Assembly (NCBI GenBank): GCA_001465935.1
Contig: LNKV01000023.1
Location: 496,001 to 560,000 of the forward strand
Origin: Clarireedia homoeocarpa
Lineage: Eukaryota; Ascomycota; Leotiomycetes; Helotiales; Rutstroemiaceae
DNA: 64,000 bases
Direction of reading: 5' to 3'
Shown here: piece by piece, positions 33,821 to 46,187 of the stretch
How positions within the stretch are numbered: the first letter of the stretch is position 1
Layout of the letters: each line of letters opens with the position of its first letter
Translations under genes and position numbers: made by a program
Notes under the pieces: generated by a model
Told to the model about the DNA's origin: nothing
Seen by the model: the letters and a program-made list of their open reading frames with translations, nothing else
The model's database searches: none

Positions 33821-35579
33821 ATGTCTACCAGAACGTCCAGAGAGTTCGAAATCCCGGTGAGAATTGCGGACCGGGAAGCTCGAGAATCATTACCAGAACT
33901 GGATATGCAGCTTTGCACATCAATCTATACTCAGAACTCGTCGACATCGGACTTACCTTCACCAGTCACACCGACCTTTTCCACACGAGGACATCTCAGG
34001 AACTTGAGCTCCGTTTCTTCGATCGAATCTCAGTATCTCAGTGCCTTCATGGACAGCCCGTCGTCTCCAACATTCTCGAGCAGCAAATCCGGCAAACGAT
34101 CATTACCCGACGTCAAAGAAGAGCTCGGTGAGCGGGAAGACGAATATGAGGACGATGAGGAGGAGACCGATTGCGACGAACTGTACAATTGCTTGTGTAA
34201 GTTCGTGTTTTTGTTTACCCTGTTTGTTTATATGTGGGGTATTCCTCATTGCGAAACAGGATTCATTGGAGCGAAATGGCTAATTATCCTTGTTTCTCGT
34301 GATTACAGGCGATGAACAATACTGTTTACACAGCGAGACCTCAATGGCGCAGAGTTCTGTTCAACTTGCCACGGGCGGCCAGGACTTCGAATACGACCTT
34401 TCCGACGGATTCTTCAGCGACGGCGAATTCTCTTTAAGTCACAAGTACAAAAAGAGAAGGGCAAACGAATCTGCGCTCAATGGACTTACGGCACGATTCG
34501 GCACAAAGCTACCTTTGTTTGCGCGAAAATGGGGCACCAAGAGGGCTGCAAGCTCGTCGGCATCTATTGCATCCGACCTTCAACGCGATAATGCAACCTC
34601 AAGAGCAGCCTCTAGCAGATCCTCTTCAAGGTCAAACTCTGGGCGCAGAGCTCTTAATTCTACCTTCGAACCTCAATTCCCACCCACCCCTACCAGAAGC
34701 CTTTTCGAACACCAAGACGATGGCTCTACTACATCCTTTATCGACATCGAACGAGCGAATAATGGTTCATCAAACGATGATGAGGGATTGGCTTCCACAC
34801 CATTACTTCCCCCGCTTATGACCGACATTTTTGGCGACAAGCACATGAAAATGCAGTCGCCATTACAATCACCTTCGGTCGCTGAATGCGATCCTTTTTC
34901 AGGAACCCAAACCCCAATCGATGGTGTTACTACACCCCAATTACCAGGAATGCCTTCGCCACCTTTGAGCACGAAACCCTCTTTCTCATCTTTCCACCGA
35001 TCAAATCTCAGATCCGGATATCTAGTTCCCTCCTCCGAGATTCCTCCTATTCTGATTGCCGACGCCAACGATGAATGGGCCGATAAGTTAGGCCATGCGA
35101 ACTTCACTATTTATCCCGAGCCTTACGTTCCGGAGACATTTGACCTTGAAGCCTGTCGACAACTTCGCGCGAACTGGGATCTCGCTCGTTGTAACTATAC
35201 CAAGCACCTTGTACGCACTGGGGAACACTATGGAGTCACTTCGAAGACTTACAAGTTGACTGAAGAAAAATGGGCCCAGATTGATACAATCTGGAGAAAG
35301 CATAACGAGCTTACCATCGCCAATACAGCGGAAAATGACGATGCATTTGCGGCACTTACACACAGTAGTTTTGGTGACGGCTCGAACAGCAACGTCATGA
35401 CCAAGATTCCGTCCTTAAACGACGCTCGCAGCGAAGGCAAATTCCCCCAACTTGGCGATGAAGATATCGTGGGCCCAATGGTTCAAGCCGCAGCGCAACT
35501 TCGACGCAATCCTAGCAAGAAGGCGAAGCTTTTCCGCTTTATCACAGAGAAATTCCCTGTCGGGCTAGGAAAGCCATGA
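33821..35579 (+). CDS. serine/proline-rich conserved fungal protein of unknown function
   Basis: Exons 33821-34196 and 34309-35579, intron 112 nt, 548 aa. The splice creates DELYNCLCDEQYCLHSETS, a small cysteine-rich spot after an acidic stretch (EREDEYEDDEEETDCDE). The middle is low-complexity and rich in Ser/Arg (RAASSRSSSRSNSGRRALNS) and in SP/TP dipeptides, likely phosphorylation sites. A folded C-terminal part reads ILIADANDEWADKLGHANF, YPEPYVPETFDLEACRQLR, NYTKHLVRTGEHYGVTSKTY and ends KAKLFRFITEKFPVGLGKP. No catalytic motif, signal peptide or membrane helix is visible. I recognise the style of a conserved ascomycete protein but no named family. The promoter side is long and pyrimidine-rich. 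Confidence 0.85.
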
Positions 35580-36851
35580 ACGGACCAAATAGAGCACATT
35601 ACATAGAAGCTCTTAGGCTCTCACGAGCCATTGTTTTATCTTGTTTTTATCTTTTGCAGTGGTTGATGGTTGTACCTCCCACATTTTAACGACCTTATGA
35701 CTGAAACGAATTTTCATTATACCCAACGCTCTTTAGCTATCCACATTCCTTGAATACCTGATCAGTGATCATTTCCTATCATCTATAGTCATCACTCTTC
35801 TTGTTTATTGTTTAAATATGTTTCATAGTGTGCATTTTATTTGCTGTGTGTATTTGCTTTTCATATTCGGTGTACAGCGGGAGCTGGAGCGCAAAAAAAA
35901 AAATTCAATACCCTGGCTGGGTCTAGATTGGCTGGCTTGGAGAAGGGGGTTGGGACAGGAAAGGATTGGAAAATACTTGGCGTATAATGGGATCTCTAGG
36001 TAGAGTCCTGAGAATCTTCGTGCGCCTCTTTTTTTGTGTAATATATCGATAGTGATGGATGGGTGAAAGGGGTGCGATATACCCACTGGGGGGAGGTATT
36101 AGGGAGGGGATAGCATAGGGGTCCGAGTTCACACGAGGATTAAGGAATTCTGTTGAACATTACGGATTAAGGGGACTCTGGAGAGGGGTGACTCGGATGG
36201 GGGTGGGTTGAAAAGAAGTTGATGAAAAGCAAGCCTACTATCTTGAAATCATTTCTTCAACAATTAATTTCATCGGGGAAAGGCTCGACGCACAATCTAC
36301 TTGTGTGAGTGGGCGGAGGGGTTTGTTGAGTGGAAGCCGTGGATGAATCAAACGGCGGATCAATATTCTAGTACCTAGATGATACCTACCGAAGACTTGA
36401 TCTGACAAAAAAGAAAAAAAGTTCATCTAATCTCAACTCTTATTACTCTGCATGAACAATGACATCTAAAAAAGCCATACTTGGAGTACCTAAGCAAGTG
36501 AACAAGTCAACCCGAGTCAACCTGCTCACTAATACCCGAATCGCAAGGCACTTAAATCCAATCCAACAGATTCAATCACCCTTTTCATCGTCAGCACCCA
36601 AATGGTAAGGCCCAAAAAGAAAAGAAAGGAAAGGAAAAAATGATAGAAAAAAAAGAAAAGAAAAGAAAAGATATCACATTCCGAATCTCTCACCCCCACC
36701 GACATCATTCGAACTTTTTTCATTACTACTCGAAACACTGGTTCTCTAATTCTTTCTTTTGTACAACTCATATCACGTCGTACTACATCATACAGTAAAA
36801 TCCCTTTCGCCACCCACCCACCACGAGCACAAGGTTAAAAAAATGAAACGC

Positions 36852-36878
36852 GGGGGGGGGGGGGGGGGGGGGGGGGGG
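36852..36878. repeat. G27 homopolymer
   Basis: Uninterrupted run of 27 G preceded by CGC. It could form G-quadruplex DNA, and the true length is uncertain because such runs sequence poorly. Confidence 0.85.
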
Positions 36879-37359
36879 AAAGGTAAATCTGTGTAGTTTT
36901 ACTGTGACTAGACTTGTACCTGCATACAGATACCTGACTACCTACCTACCTACCTGCCTACTTGTTGTATGTCGGGAGGTGGTAGGTCTGGTGGGCAGGG
37001 AGGGAACATCACGAATCTCCATTTGGGTTTCTAGCATATATCTGCGAAGTGTATGTATGTATAGATCTCCATTCGGTATTTCCCCACCAAGAAGAGGAAG
37101 AGGAGGTTTTGGTGGCGCGTTCCTCGCATTTGGCTGTGTACCCAGGACGGAATATATGTTAGGTAAGGGTAGCTGGAAGTAGGTACTCCTCACATGAGCT
37201 CCATCCACATCCCACATGCACATGCACATCCATCCCAATCCCACTATTGCGCAAACTTCCCAACAAGGCGGAAGGAAGCACTTTGATGATTCCAAAACGC
37301 CCAAAGAAGCAAAAAGAACCCGAACGGTAAAGTCGGAAACGAAACAATATTTTCCCGTG

Positions 37360-37377
37360 CCCCCCCCCCCCCCCCCC
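37360..37377. repeat. C18 homopolymer
   Basis: Run of about 18 C about 480 bp right of the G27 tract, in the same gene-free region. Exact length is uncertain. Confidence 0.85.
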
Positions 37378-38021
37378 TTTGGCTTGCCCCTTTCCGTCGG
37401 AAAAACTCAAAACTCCCTTTCAAACCCCGAGGTGTTTGTGCTCTGGCGTCGGGCTAGGTCTCTCCCTTGTTGGGCTTGGACGGGTTTGTGTAGCGCACAC
37501 CACGTTTTTTTAATATCCCTCAACTTCTAAACTCGACTCAGTGTAGTGCGCTGTTGCATTGGAGATGGATCACGTAGGTACGGCTGTTGCTGCTTACAAC
37601 GATGGGTGATAAGATAGGGGAGTCGAAGCGAGTTAGTCGAAACGAGTTAGGCGGTTTGTGTTCGGATGGGGTTTGTTTTATTTTTGGCTTTATGTTTGTT
37701 GTAGCTCCCGTGGGGTGCTATTTACGGTAGTTGCGTTGTATGATATGGCGGTATGTATGTATCGGACTGAGGTCAGAATTGAGGACACTATTTGATGCAA
37801 GGGTGTAGGTGCTGTACAGTAGGGACGCCGGGGAAGCGGGATAGGGAGGGGCGGGGAAGTGGGATATGGGAAACGGGAGGATGGGAAAGATCGAGCTAGG
37901 TCCCGCGTGTATGTAATCGTGGGATAAGATGAGATGAGGTGAGGTAAGCTGAGATAGGAAAGATGCTGGCGAGTCAGCTTGGCATGATCGTGTACTTACT
38001 GCCTCGGCGAGCTTTGGGAAT

Positions 38022-38043
38022 GGACGGATGGATGGATGGATGG
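38022..38043. repeat. (GGAT)n microsatellite
   Basis: Short GGATGGATGGAT run directly left of the CTGCAA tract. A second similar run lies at about 39959-39976. Confidence 0.8.
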
Positions 38044-38050
38044 ACGATCA

Positions 38051-38123
38051 CTGCAACTGCAACTGCAACTGCAAACTGCAAACTGCAACTGCAACCGCAA
38101 ACTGCAAACTGCAAACTGCAACT
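38051..38123. repeat. (CTGCAA)n / (CTGCAAA)n microsatellite
   Basis: About eleven imperfect copies alternating between 6- and 7-bp units. It is non-coding on the models used here. Confidence 0.85.
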
Positions 38124-40857
38124 GGCAGTGAAGGTATGTGCATTCGCCTTACCTTACTGTAATTTATTTCGCCTTGTAGCAAGGTTGAACAAGCGGAGTG
38201 AGCAAGTGCTCGCTCATTATACGAGAGCAACTAGTTAGCTACTCGAGCCAACGTTCTGCTGCAACTATCATTGTGGCTGTGAGGGGTATTTCCTCCTCCT
38301 CATTCTTTTCATTTCTTTGCTGCGACGCTCACTGATGCGATGCAATGCGATGCGATGCAATTCGAGTCCTTCCGTTCAGACCTGCACTTTGCACATGTAA
38401 CTCGGAACGTTGATACTGCTGTGAACATCCATGGCGTTCGGGGTCTTCTTCGTGCCGTACGACCTGGAATGACAATCCCGTCAGTATTCTCAAGGTTGTA
38501 AGTATATTTTGTTCTATTTCAAGAGTTGTTGAGGTACAACATATGCAGTGCTAATGATAGAGTATAGGATATGTGCGAAGGGATATTAGCACAGATCAAA
38601 AACGTGTGCGCATATTGATTGATAGGGAATTTGTTTACGCAGGAAGTCGAGTGACTTCTTGCATGCTGATATTTCTTCGTCCGATATATGGATTAGTCGT
38701 CTGACTCAGATGTATTGGATGTACTCGTACATGCTACGTATTTTGTCGGTTATGTATTTTATTACTATCTATTTTTCTGTATGATAACACTGGCCAAGGA
38801 TACCGTCTTCTTGCAGATGCAATGTACTGCTGTATGTATGTAGGATGTTTTTATTGAAACTCTCCCAGGGCACGACTTTCCTGGAATGTCATTCTCACGC
38901 TCTCATATGGTATGGTATTCTTTCTCAGTTACCTCTCGACACATGGAGATACATAATACAAACCATCCACCAGACCACCTGTAGACACGTGGGCTCTGAG
39001 AAAAGTACAGCACAGTACTTGTTTCGGGACAAAAGTCTTGGCTGTTTGACGGATCTTTCCCTTTTCTCCGACAACAGTCCAGTACCACAATGTACCGCGC
39101 AGTCCTGCATAGTAAATGTATCCCCCGCTATACGGCAATTAATGTGCATTTGTCATTGGCGAGTTTTCTTTCGGTGGCCTGCTTGCCTGCTTGCTTGCTT
39201 GTGTGCTTGTGTGCTTACTGCAGTCGAGGTGGGCGGCTCGCCAAGGATATCATATGTTGTTCCGGGAAGAACTACGCCTCCTTTTCTGCAGGTACAGACG
39301 GCACGGGGAAATTTTCTCCTTGGTATGATTTTCTGGGTGGGTTACACATGAGCCCACCTAGGCTTTGCACATGATATGAGGCGTTTTGGTGTTCGGCTGC
39401 TTGTGAATGTTGTCTGATATCGAAAGCAGATATTCCCCAACAGTTCCAAGATCCGTGCTATCCATTCAATCCACTCTCCAGGACGCAGATTAGCATACGT
39501 CAGTCAACAGACCCGAGTCTAGATTGATCTCTGCGTCTAGCTAATCGGTCCAGAATCTGGCTCGGCTTTGCAGAGACGGACTCCTCCGGCTAGTTCACAT
39601 GTAAAGTAGGTAACTGCATGTCGCAATCCATGTCACCAGCCAACCAGCCAGCGCTGCACGGCGAACTCTAACCTAAATCGTCAGAAATTCCCTTCGCTCA
39701 TAGGTGGATCGCAGGTGCAAAAGAAGAAAACCAATAGATCCTGCACATCGGAACCCAACACGCCCCCGGTTTTTCTTTTCCTCTTTCCCACTTGAGGCTT
39801 TTTCTTTTTTCCCTTTTTTTGTCATGATTTCATAATTCGCATGCACGATTGCGTAAAGGCGGAGCGAGGGAGGGAAAGAGATTTTCAGGTACTATGTACT
39901 ATGTATGTGCCATGGTATCTTAGGAAAACGTGAAAATAAGCATGATTGATGGATTTCCTGATGGATGGATGGATGGCACGCATCTTGTGGAGTCTCGACT
40001 TGACCCCACAGGTTCGCTTCTGTCGGTCGGATCCCGGGTGAAAATTTGATGGGTTGGCGGGGTGGGGGTGAAAGCGCGAGGAGTTTTCCCCCTCTGTGGG
40101 GCGATGAGCTGCTGGCTGGGTTGGTTGAGGATGCAAGGGCAGTTGCTGGAATAGGAAGGAGGTTTTTTGGTGCGAGCTGGAGATGCTGGAGATACAGTAC
40201 ATACGGTCGATGGAAGTGCAGGGGCTTGCTGACGGTAACTTACTTTATGGCGAAGATCTGTTCTGCTCGGTGTGGAAGACGAGGCCAACGGTGATGACGG
40301 TGATGATATGGGATACGCCACCAAAGCTAACTAAGGTGCCATGTTCAAACTTACTCATTAAGGCTCGGAGGAGAGGAAGTCGATGTCGTGTCATAATATC
40401 ACGGCTCTGTCAATTCCAGCAATGAAATGACTGAAAAGCAGCCGGGGGGTCTTCGCAATAGGTTGAAGAATCATCACTATCGTCATATCGAGCATACTTT
40501 ACCCGTCCCTGATGCAACGTCCGAAGCCATGAAGGACCTGCATACTAACCTTGAGTTCAGTTCAGTGTAGTCTGGGCACAGAAAGACAAATTGCCCACTC
40601 GGTTCGGGCCGCTGACAATTAGAACGCCTGCGGGTCATAAAAGGATAGCCAGCTGAACCAAAGGTGATGCGAAATGACCCGAGCGCATATGGCACTTGGT
40701 AGGTGTTCCTTTGAGACCTCTAGTAAACCAGACGTTTGATCCTTTACCAGCCCTAATGTAAATGTACAAGTCCTTCTTGCACAACTTACAGTTCCGTTTC
40801 GAACCCAAGCTCTCTGGAGTAGAAATATACAACCACTTGAAGTAGAATAATGGTCTT

Positions 40858-42384
40858 CTACAATTCATCCTCCTCATCCCCTTCATCATCTTCATCTTCA
40901 TCATCATCATCACCACCCCCACCTTCCCCATCTTCATCCTCCTCACTACTTGACGTTCCCGATCCCTCGCTCTCTCCCTCGCTTCCTGGATCATAGTCTT
41001 CTTCATCCTCATCTTCTTCATCCATAGCAGCCTGTTCGGCCTCTGCAGCCGCTCGTTCCAATTCTCCCGCTTCGGCATTGCCTACCACGTTCCCTTCATC
41101 ATCTTTCATCACATTAACGTTTAGCCTCTTGGCCTTCCTTTGTTCGGCCATACTCTTATCTTGCAGGCCATGTCTCTTAACGAACTCGTCTATTCCTGCA
41201 AAGTCTTCTTGGTCGATCATCTGGAACTCCACCTCCTCTGTAGCGTCCTCTCCTCCAGGTGTTGACATGTCAACTTCAATGGAGAGGTTGAAGGTACGCT
41301 GTAGTACATTTGTATATGATACAGCTGCTATTCTCTCGTGTGGTAAGAACAGTAATGGTTTTTTGTATCCCCATAATATACCAGCCGGCAGGAAAAACAG
41401 ATATCCATCCTTCGATCCCCTGAAACCACTAACATGCACCGCTTTCTCGCTCGGTCTATGACTCTGTCGGATGGCACTAGAGAAGATTTTTGGATCTGCT
41501 TCAGTGATTTTGATACTGGCCCCAGCAGCCTTTAGTCTGGTAGTGAGGGCCCAGTTAAAAAGGGTCTTGAAGTCGTCAGACACCGAGGCCGCGGCCGAAC
41601 TCTCTGACCCACCAATGGTTCCTGGCTTGGGGGCTGCATCCGGGATGGTGAAGACTATAGGCTCTGGCGTGGAGGGTGAAGATGCTGAGGGCTTCGCAGG
41701 AGTTATGATCGAATTCTTAGGGAAGAGGATATAGTTGTATTGCTTCTGAGCTTTCTCGGGTACCGGTAGACAAAATGCATATTCTGAAATGTAACTGTAT
41801 TAGCAATTTACTTGACAGCGCTCGACTGAGAGATACCTATGTCTTTCCATGCATAGCTGATGCCTTGTATAGGATCTTCAGAAGTAGGAAGTCGCGCATA
41901 TAGATGTGTCGGTGTAAAGCATAGGGTATATTTCTTTCTTTGGGGTATGACGACTGAAATGTCTTTTATATCTAGCAGAACAGGATCGTTTCCACTCGCA
42001 GGTGGACTTGCAGCATCGTCTGAGTGGCCACTTGTGCCGTTTGGTGCGCTCCTCGTCGCAAGGGTATCGTCTATGCGGCGCTTCTTCCCTGCTGGCTCTG
42101 GGGACTGCTGAGCTATCGCCTCGCAGACGTAAAGGGATATTTGATTAAAGAGTTCGATATATTCTGGGCCAGCTATTTGCTTAGGTCAGTCATATACTCT
42201 AAACAATAGATAGAAGAAAAGTAGCATTTTCAAGTCCTTGGAGGATGAATTGATCATATATTTTGGTTTTTAGCAGGGCTATGAAAGTGCGCTTACCTTG
42301 CGATGCTGCAGTGATGGCAGATTGTATATCGGGACGGGGTTGAAAGGCTTTTTTCAAACTTGCCTGATCTAATACAATACCCAT
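40858..42384 (-). CDS. rtt106: histone chaperone Rtt106
   Basis: Three exons (42297-42384, 41837-42172, 40858-41783), 449 aa. The N-terminus MGIVLDQASLKKAF leads, after a 124-nt intron, into AGPEYIELFNQISLYVCEAI. The double PH-like core has LLDIKDISVVIPQRKKYTL, YTLCFTPTHLYARLPTS, VSGFRGSKDGYLFFLPAGIL, WGYKKPLLFLPHERIAAVSY, FQMIDQEDFAGIDEFVKRHG and LQDKSMAEQRKAKRLNV. The tail is a very acidic Asp/Glu stretch, as in yeast Rtt106. It deposits H3-H4, preferring K56-acetylated H3, during replication-coupled and heterochromatic assembly in the nucleus. Intron 1 reads open for 32 codons before a stop, so retention would give a truncated 61-residue product. Confidence 0.93.
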
Positions 42385-42911
42385 TTTGGGAGCTTAATGG
42401 CGTTTACTAGGAAAGTGCTTTGTTGTATGTTGCTGGAGCAGACGCGAATATTAAAAATTCGAACGCGCTCGGCTGTGTGACGATGATGTCAGGAGCTCAT
42501 TGGATGATGGATTTCGCAACAGACAACGCAACGTTTTGTTGTATCGTTCTACATGATATTGCTACTGCGGTAATCTCACTTTTTCTTTAAAGTTACGCGG
42601 AGAATTCGAGTATGAGACTTGGGCAGGTTGCTAAATCACACTCGTAAATCAGTCAATTACGAAATCCATCTGGAGGAGTCGAAGATAAGAGCGCAAGATT
42701 CACCAGGAAGCTCAGTAGTAACCTGTAAGAGCTATAAAACAAATCCTTTTCAGGACTATGGATTTCGTATTAATCGTTCTAATAGTATAGCCCACAGAAT
42801 TGTACAAGACAATGAAATGTAGTAGGACAGTGCGTATAACTAGCCATAAAACGCCCCAACTCCTGCCATGGACATAGACGCCTCCAACCGCTCCCCCACA
42901 GAATGGGCTCC
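42385..42911. other. intergenic between Rtt106 start and Pep12 end
   Basis: Carries the Rtt106 promoter. No gene or repeat is recognised. Confidence 0.5.
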
Positions 42912-43774
42912 CTAGCCAAGGGTAGCTGCTAATATGATGATAGTGAGGATAACAGACAATATCAAAAGTAAACAACAAGCCTTCGATCGAGCGTTCTTCT
43001 GATACCTAGCCGCGCTCCTCAATTCCAAATCCGCCCCTCTAGTATTCGTATGCACATTCTCAACGTTGTTCGCAATCGTGTCGAGAGATTCCCCTTGCTC
43101 GCTGACAATGTGTGCCACATCCCTGAATAATTCATTAAGTTCAGTAACACCTTGCTCGATATTTCGTATTTCGGCTTCACGTTCTACAATTAAAGAGTCT
43201 TGGAAATCGACTTCATCTTGAGAAGCCAACCTAAGCTGTTCTTGCGATTGTTGCTGGCCAAACGGATTGCTCCCCTCGGCTCCAGGCGACTGGGCATCTT
43301 CCATGGCCGTCCTTGCCGCCGTTGCTAATGATCGCTGCTTTTCGAGAGCTAGACGTTGAACCCCTTTGAACTCGGCCAAGTTATTCTGGAACTCCCGCGC
43401 AAGCTTCGTTTGAGTGTATTTCTGTGATGGCTGCAGAAACATTAGTTCCAGCCTGTGTTGGTTGATCAGTTACATACGTTGACATCCTCCCACGCTTGTA
43501 TCTTCTTGACGCCTTCGCCAACATCCTTAAAGGTATCCTTCGATTCCTCCAGAAGATCGTGAACTCTCTCGCGCACTCTCTCGGTGTCCCTTTTAGTCCC
43601 TAAAAGGTTTATTTCGTTCGAAAGTCTTGAGATATTGCCGGTCAAGGTGAAAAGCTTCGCACTAAGGTCTTGCGACAATCGTTGGAAGGCGGGATCGTCG
43701 GCGTATTGGGGATCATCTTCTCTGCGCATAGTCGTCGGCTGCGACTCCATCGCTGATAGCTGATCGAACGACAT
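42912..43774 (-). CDS. pep12: endosomal syntaxin Pep12 (t-SNARE, Qa type)
   Basis: Two exons (43478-43774, 42912-43430), intron 47 nt, 271 aa. The N-terminal Habc region has AFQRLSQDLSAKLFTLTGNI, SRLSNEINLLGTKRDTERVR and AWEDVN, spliced to PSQKYTQTKLAREFQNNLAE and VQRLALEKQRSLA. The SNARE helix is EREAEIRNIEQGVTELNELF, continuing into FRDVAHIVSEQGESLDTIAN, with the central Q typical of Qa SNAREs. The C-terminus is a tail anchor (ACCLLLILSVILTIIILAA). Pep12 drives Golgi-to-late-endosome/prevacuole fusion. A Ser/Gly/Gln spacer (SPGAEGSNPFGQQQSQ) precedes the SNARE motif. It is divergent from Ndc1 across 338 bp. Confidence 0.94.
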
Positions 43775-44112
43775 GATGAGTTATTCGCGATCGAAAGTAT
43801 CGTGAAATGGTGCAAAATGGTTGTGTACAGTTTAAGCAGTTGCCTTGCGCAAGAGCGATTCGAGATAGATGTTTGAGGGTTGGCTGACGTACCTCGCTAG
43901 GGCCGACCAAAATGGTGTTTGTTGCTAGGCCGGGCTCCTCGCGTCTTCCGAGTGCGAATTTATTTTGCCTGGAAAGCGTATGTCAACATTGAGCGCATTA
44001 TTTTTTGTCTGCTCTCTGCGACAACGACAACATGCGCAGCGTATTCTCATAAATTTTCTTCCTTGATCGACTTAGGTTCTTACCACATTTACCCATTTGG
44101 TAACATTTCAGC
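43775..44112. promoter_or_regulatory. divergent promoter region Pep12 / Ndc1
   Basis: Only sequence between two opposed start codons. No defined motif is called. Confidence 0.4.
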
Positions 44113-46187
44113 ATGCCACCCACTCCACGGATTCGTCCTTATAAGGACTTTTTAACACCGGCATTACATAGAAGATTTGCGTTGGCAACAGCGACATTAT
44201 TGGGAGTATGTTATGTTGAGGCTATTTTTATAGGAAAATGGGAATCTAGTATGTTCCACACATCTTTTGAGCTTTCGAACTTTCTTTTGCTGATTCTTTC
44301 AGTGCTTTGGTCATGGTTTCCTCTCGGTATGGTTGGCATACGAACTGGGCTCTTCTTCATATCCGCGTTTATGATATTTATACTCCGAGTCGGTCAATTA
44401 CATGTTGGCATTCGAACCTCAAACTCAAGATTCGAGACTTTCACGAAGCATGCTCCAAAATTTCAGACGATCCAGACCGCTCTGTGGTACCTCTTTTCGG
44501 CGTGGTTTTTCAGTGAAGTTTATATATGGTCGGTTCCAGAAGAAGCAGATCTTAATCGTATCAAGTCAACGGCGAAGACTGGCCGGCCAACTTTAAATGA
44601 GAGACCCATTTACTTGACGAGTTTTCTACTCATTCTTGCGATTGTGCAGGCAGGTTACCACCTCTGGTACGATTATGATCGCCTCGATATACCACTTACA
44701 AAGTCTACTACAAAGCCCAGTTCAGAACAATCTTCGCATGTTCTGGAGCCTGCGAGGGCACAGCTGAAGGCAAAGCTACCGGTTCTAGCTCTGAGTGTCC
44801 TCAAGCGCGTTTTGCTAGTAGCTGTCGTATCCCCTTTCATCTACGCTATGGATTTCCCGATCCCTATTGTGCTACCTGTCTACACCCTTAATATCAGATC
44901 CCTTGCTTGGGGGTTTACTCGTTCATGGGCCAAAATCTTCTGGCGTCTTCCAAAATCCGCGGCGCCGCCAGCAGTTTTACCATTTCACTGGACAGTGTGG
45001 CTTAGGACAGTAGCAGCTGGATGCATGCTCACCATGCTTTGGGAGTTTGGTAACGCTGCTTTCTCAATTTATGTTGCACAGGAACCTTTGAAGAACGACA
45101 GGCCTATTACCTACGAATCACGAGATCCGAATGGAAGTTTACTGACGGGCTTGAAGGGGAAGAAGCTTCAAACTAGGGTGGGCTGCTCAAATGCATGTGT
45201 TGTACAATACTTCAGCTAACACGTATTTAGGCCTTTGCGTTCTGGGAACTTGTCCTCATCGCACAAAAATATCAAGGACGTAGAAAGGCTATTTTTGATG
45301 ACATTGACCGCTCTGGAGGTTCTGCATGGTCCCAGATTCTTACCGCCTGTCTCGAAACAATCAACAGCATCAATGCTCGCATTGAAGACTTTGACCCAGA
45401 AAAGAAGCCGCCTGTCATTGATGTCTACGAATCTGCCACATACCCAGAGCCAGTATCGTTATTGCCCCGTTTAACAGCGCCCTTGAAGGATCAACCTGAG
45501 GGAGGCCTTCTAATGAAGCAACCGGCTGCTGAAAGGAGAAGCCTCCGTTATATCGAAGCTGTTGGTTCTTTTGCAAAGAGTCAAGGCCAATTGTCACCAC
45601 CCGATCAAAGGGCACGCAATCGTTCAGCAGCTGCAGAGAAGACTCAAGTCGCAATTCAGGCGGCTCTACCCGCGCAATTCCAACAACCCGAAAATGTCAA
45701 GACCGTCATCCAGGAGAAGCTAGCCGTATTTCTCCAAACTCCTCTCGGAATACCATTTAGACAAGAATATCACAGGAGAATAGCCTCTGTGGTGTTAGGC
45801 TCCCCTCATGGTGATGTCGGAATTTTTATTGATGCAATCGACTCAGTTACTAGATTTGCTGTATGCAGTCTTTCTGAGGACAAATATGGCAAAGTTTCCC
45901 AGGATATCAAGCTCATCATTCAAACTTACACTAAGACGATTTTCAAATTGCAAAAGTTTAAGAATAATCTAGGCATACATTGGACGGATGTAGAAGCAAA
46001 GCGGGAAAGCCCCGAAGTCGATCAGATACTAGCTACTCTGAAGGCAGGCCTTCGAGAACTGATCAATGCCTTTGGAGACTATACTACAGAGTTGAGACTT
46101 ACCCACGGTGAATTGAGGTTAGCCAAAGAAGCTGCAGCGCTTGATACACCAATCCAGCAGGAAGAAATGGGTGAACGAGGAAGATAG
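44113..46187 (+). CDS. ndc1: nuclear pore/spindle pole body membrane protein Ndc1
   Basis: Exons 44113-45177 and 45231-46187 give 673 aa. The intron has a weak GTGGGC donor, a GCTAAC branch site and TATTTAG, and splicing gives KKLQTRAFAFWELVLIAQKY. The start IRPYKDFLTPALHRRFALA is the fungal Ndc1 opening. About six hydrophobic segments occupy the first half (LLGVCYVEAIFIG, FLLLILSVLWSWFPLG, FFISAFMIFILRVG, LTSFLLILAIVQAGY, LLVAVVSPFIYAM, TVAAGCMLTMLWEF). The second half is soluble and faces the pore: KAIFDDIDRSGGSAWSQILT and FRQEYHRRIASVVLGSPHGD. Ndc1 anchors pore complexes and spindle pole bodies in the nuclear envelope. The helices-then-soluble layout matches the family. Confidence 0.92.

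Larger units (their letters stand above)
35580..40857. other. 5.3-kb gene-free region with low-complexity tracts
   Basis: Between the stop of the Ser/Pro-rich gene and the stop of Rtt106, so no flanking gene needs a promoter here. ORFs are short, overlapping and featureless. It contains A/G-rich tracts (36600-36670), G27, C18, GGAT and CTGCAA repeats and many TGTATGTATG-like stretches. It could hold a non-coding RNA or an unrecognised small gene, but nothing is supported. Confidence 0.5.

Noticed and set aside
42199..42296. Alternative internal exon in Rtt106 intron 1
   Set aside because: Its frame runs into a stop at once and it would separate the conserved AGPEYIELFNQ block from exon 1.
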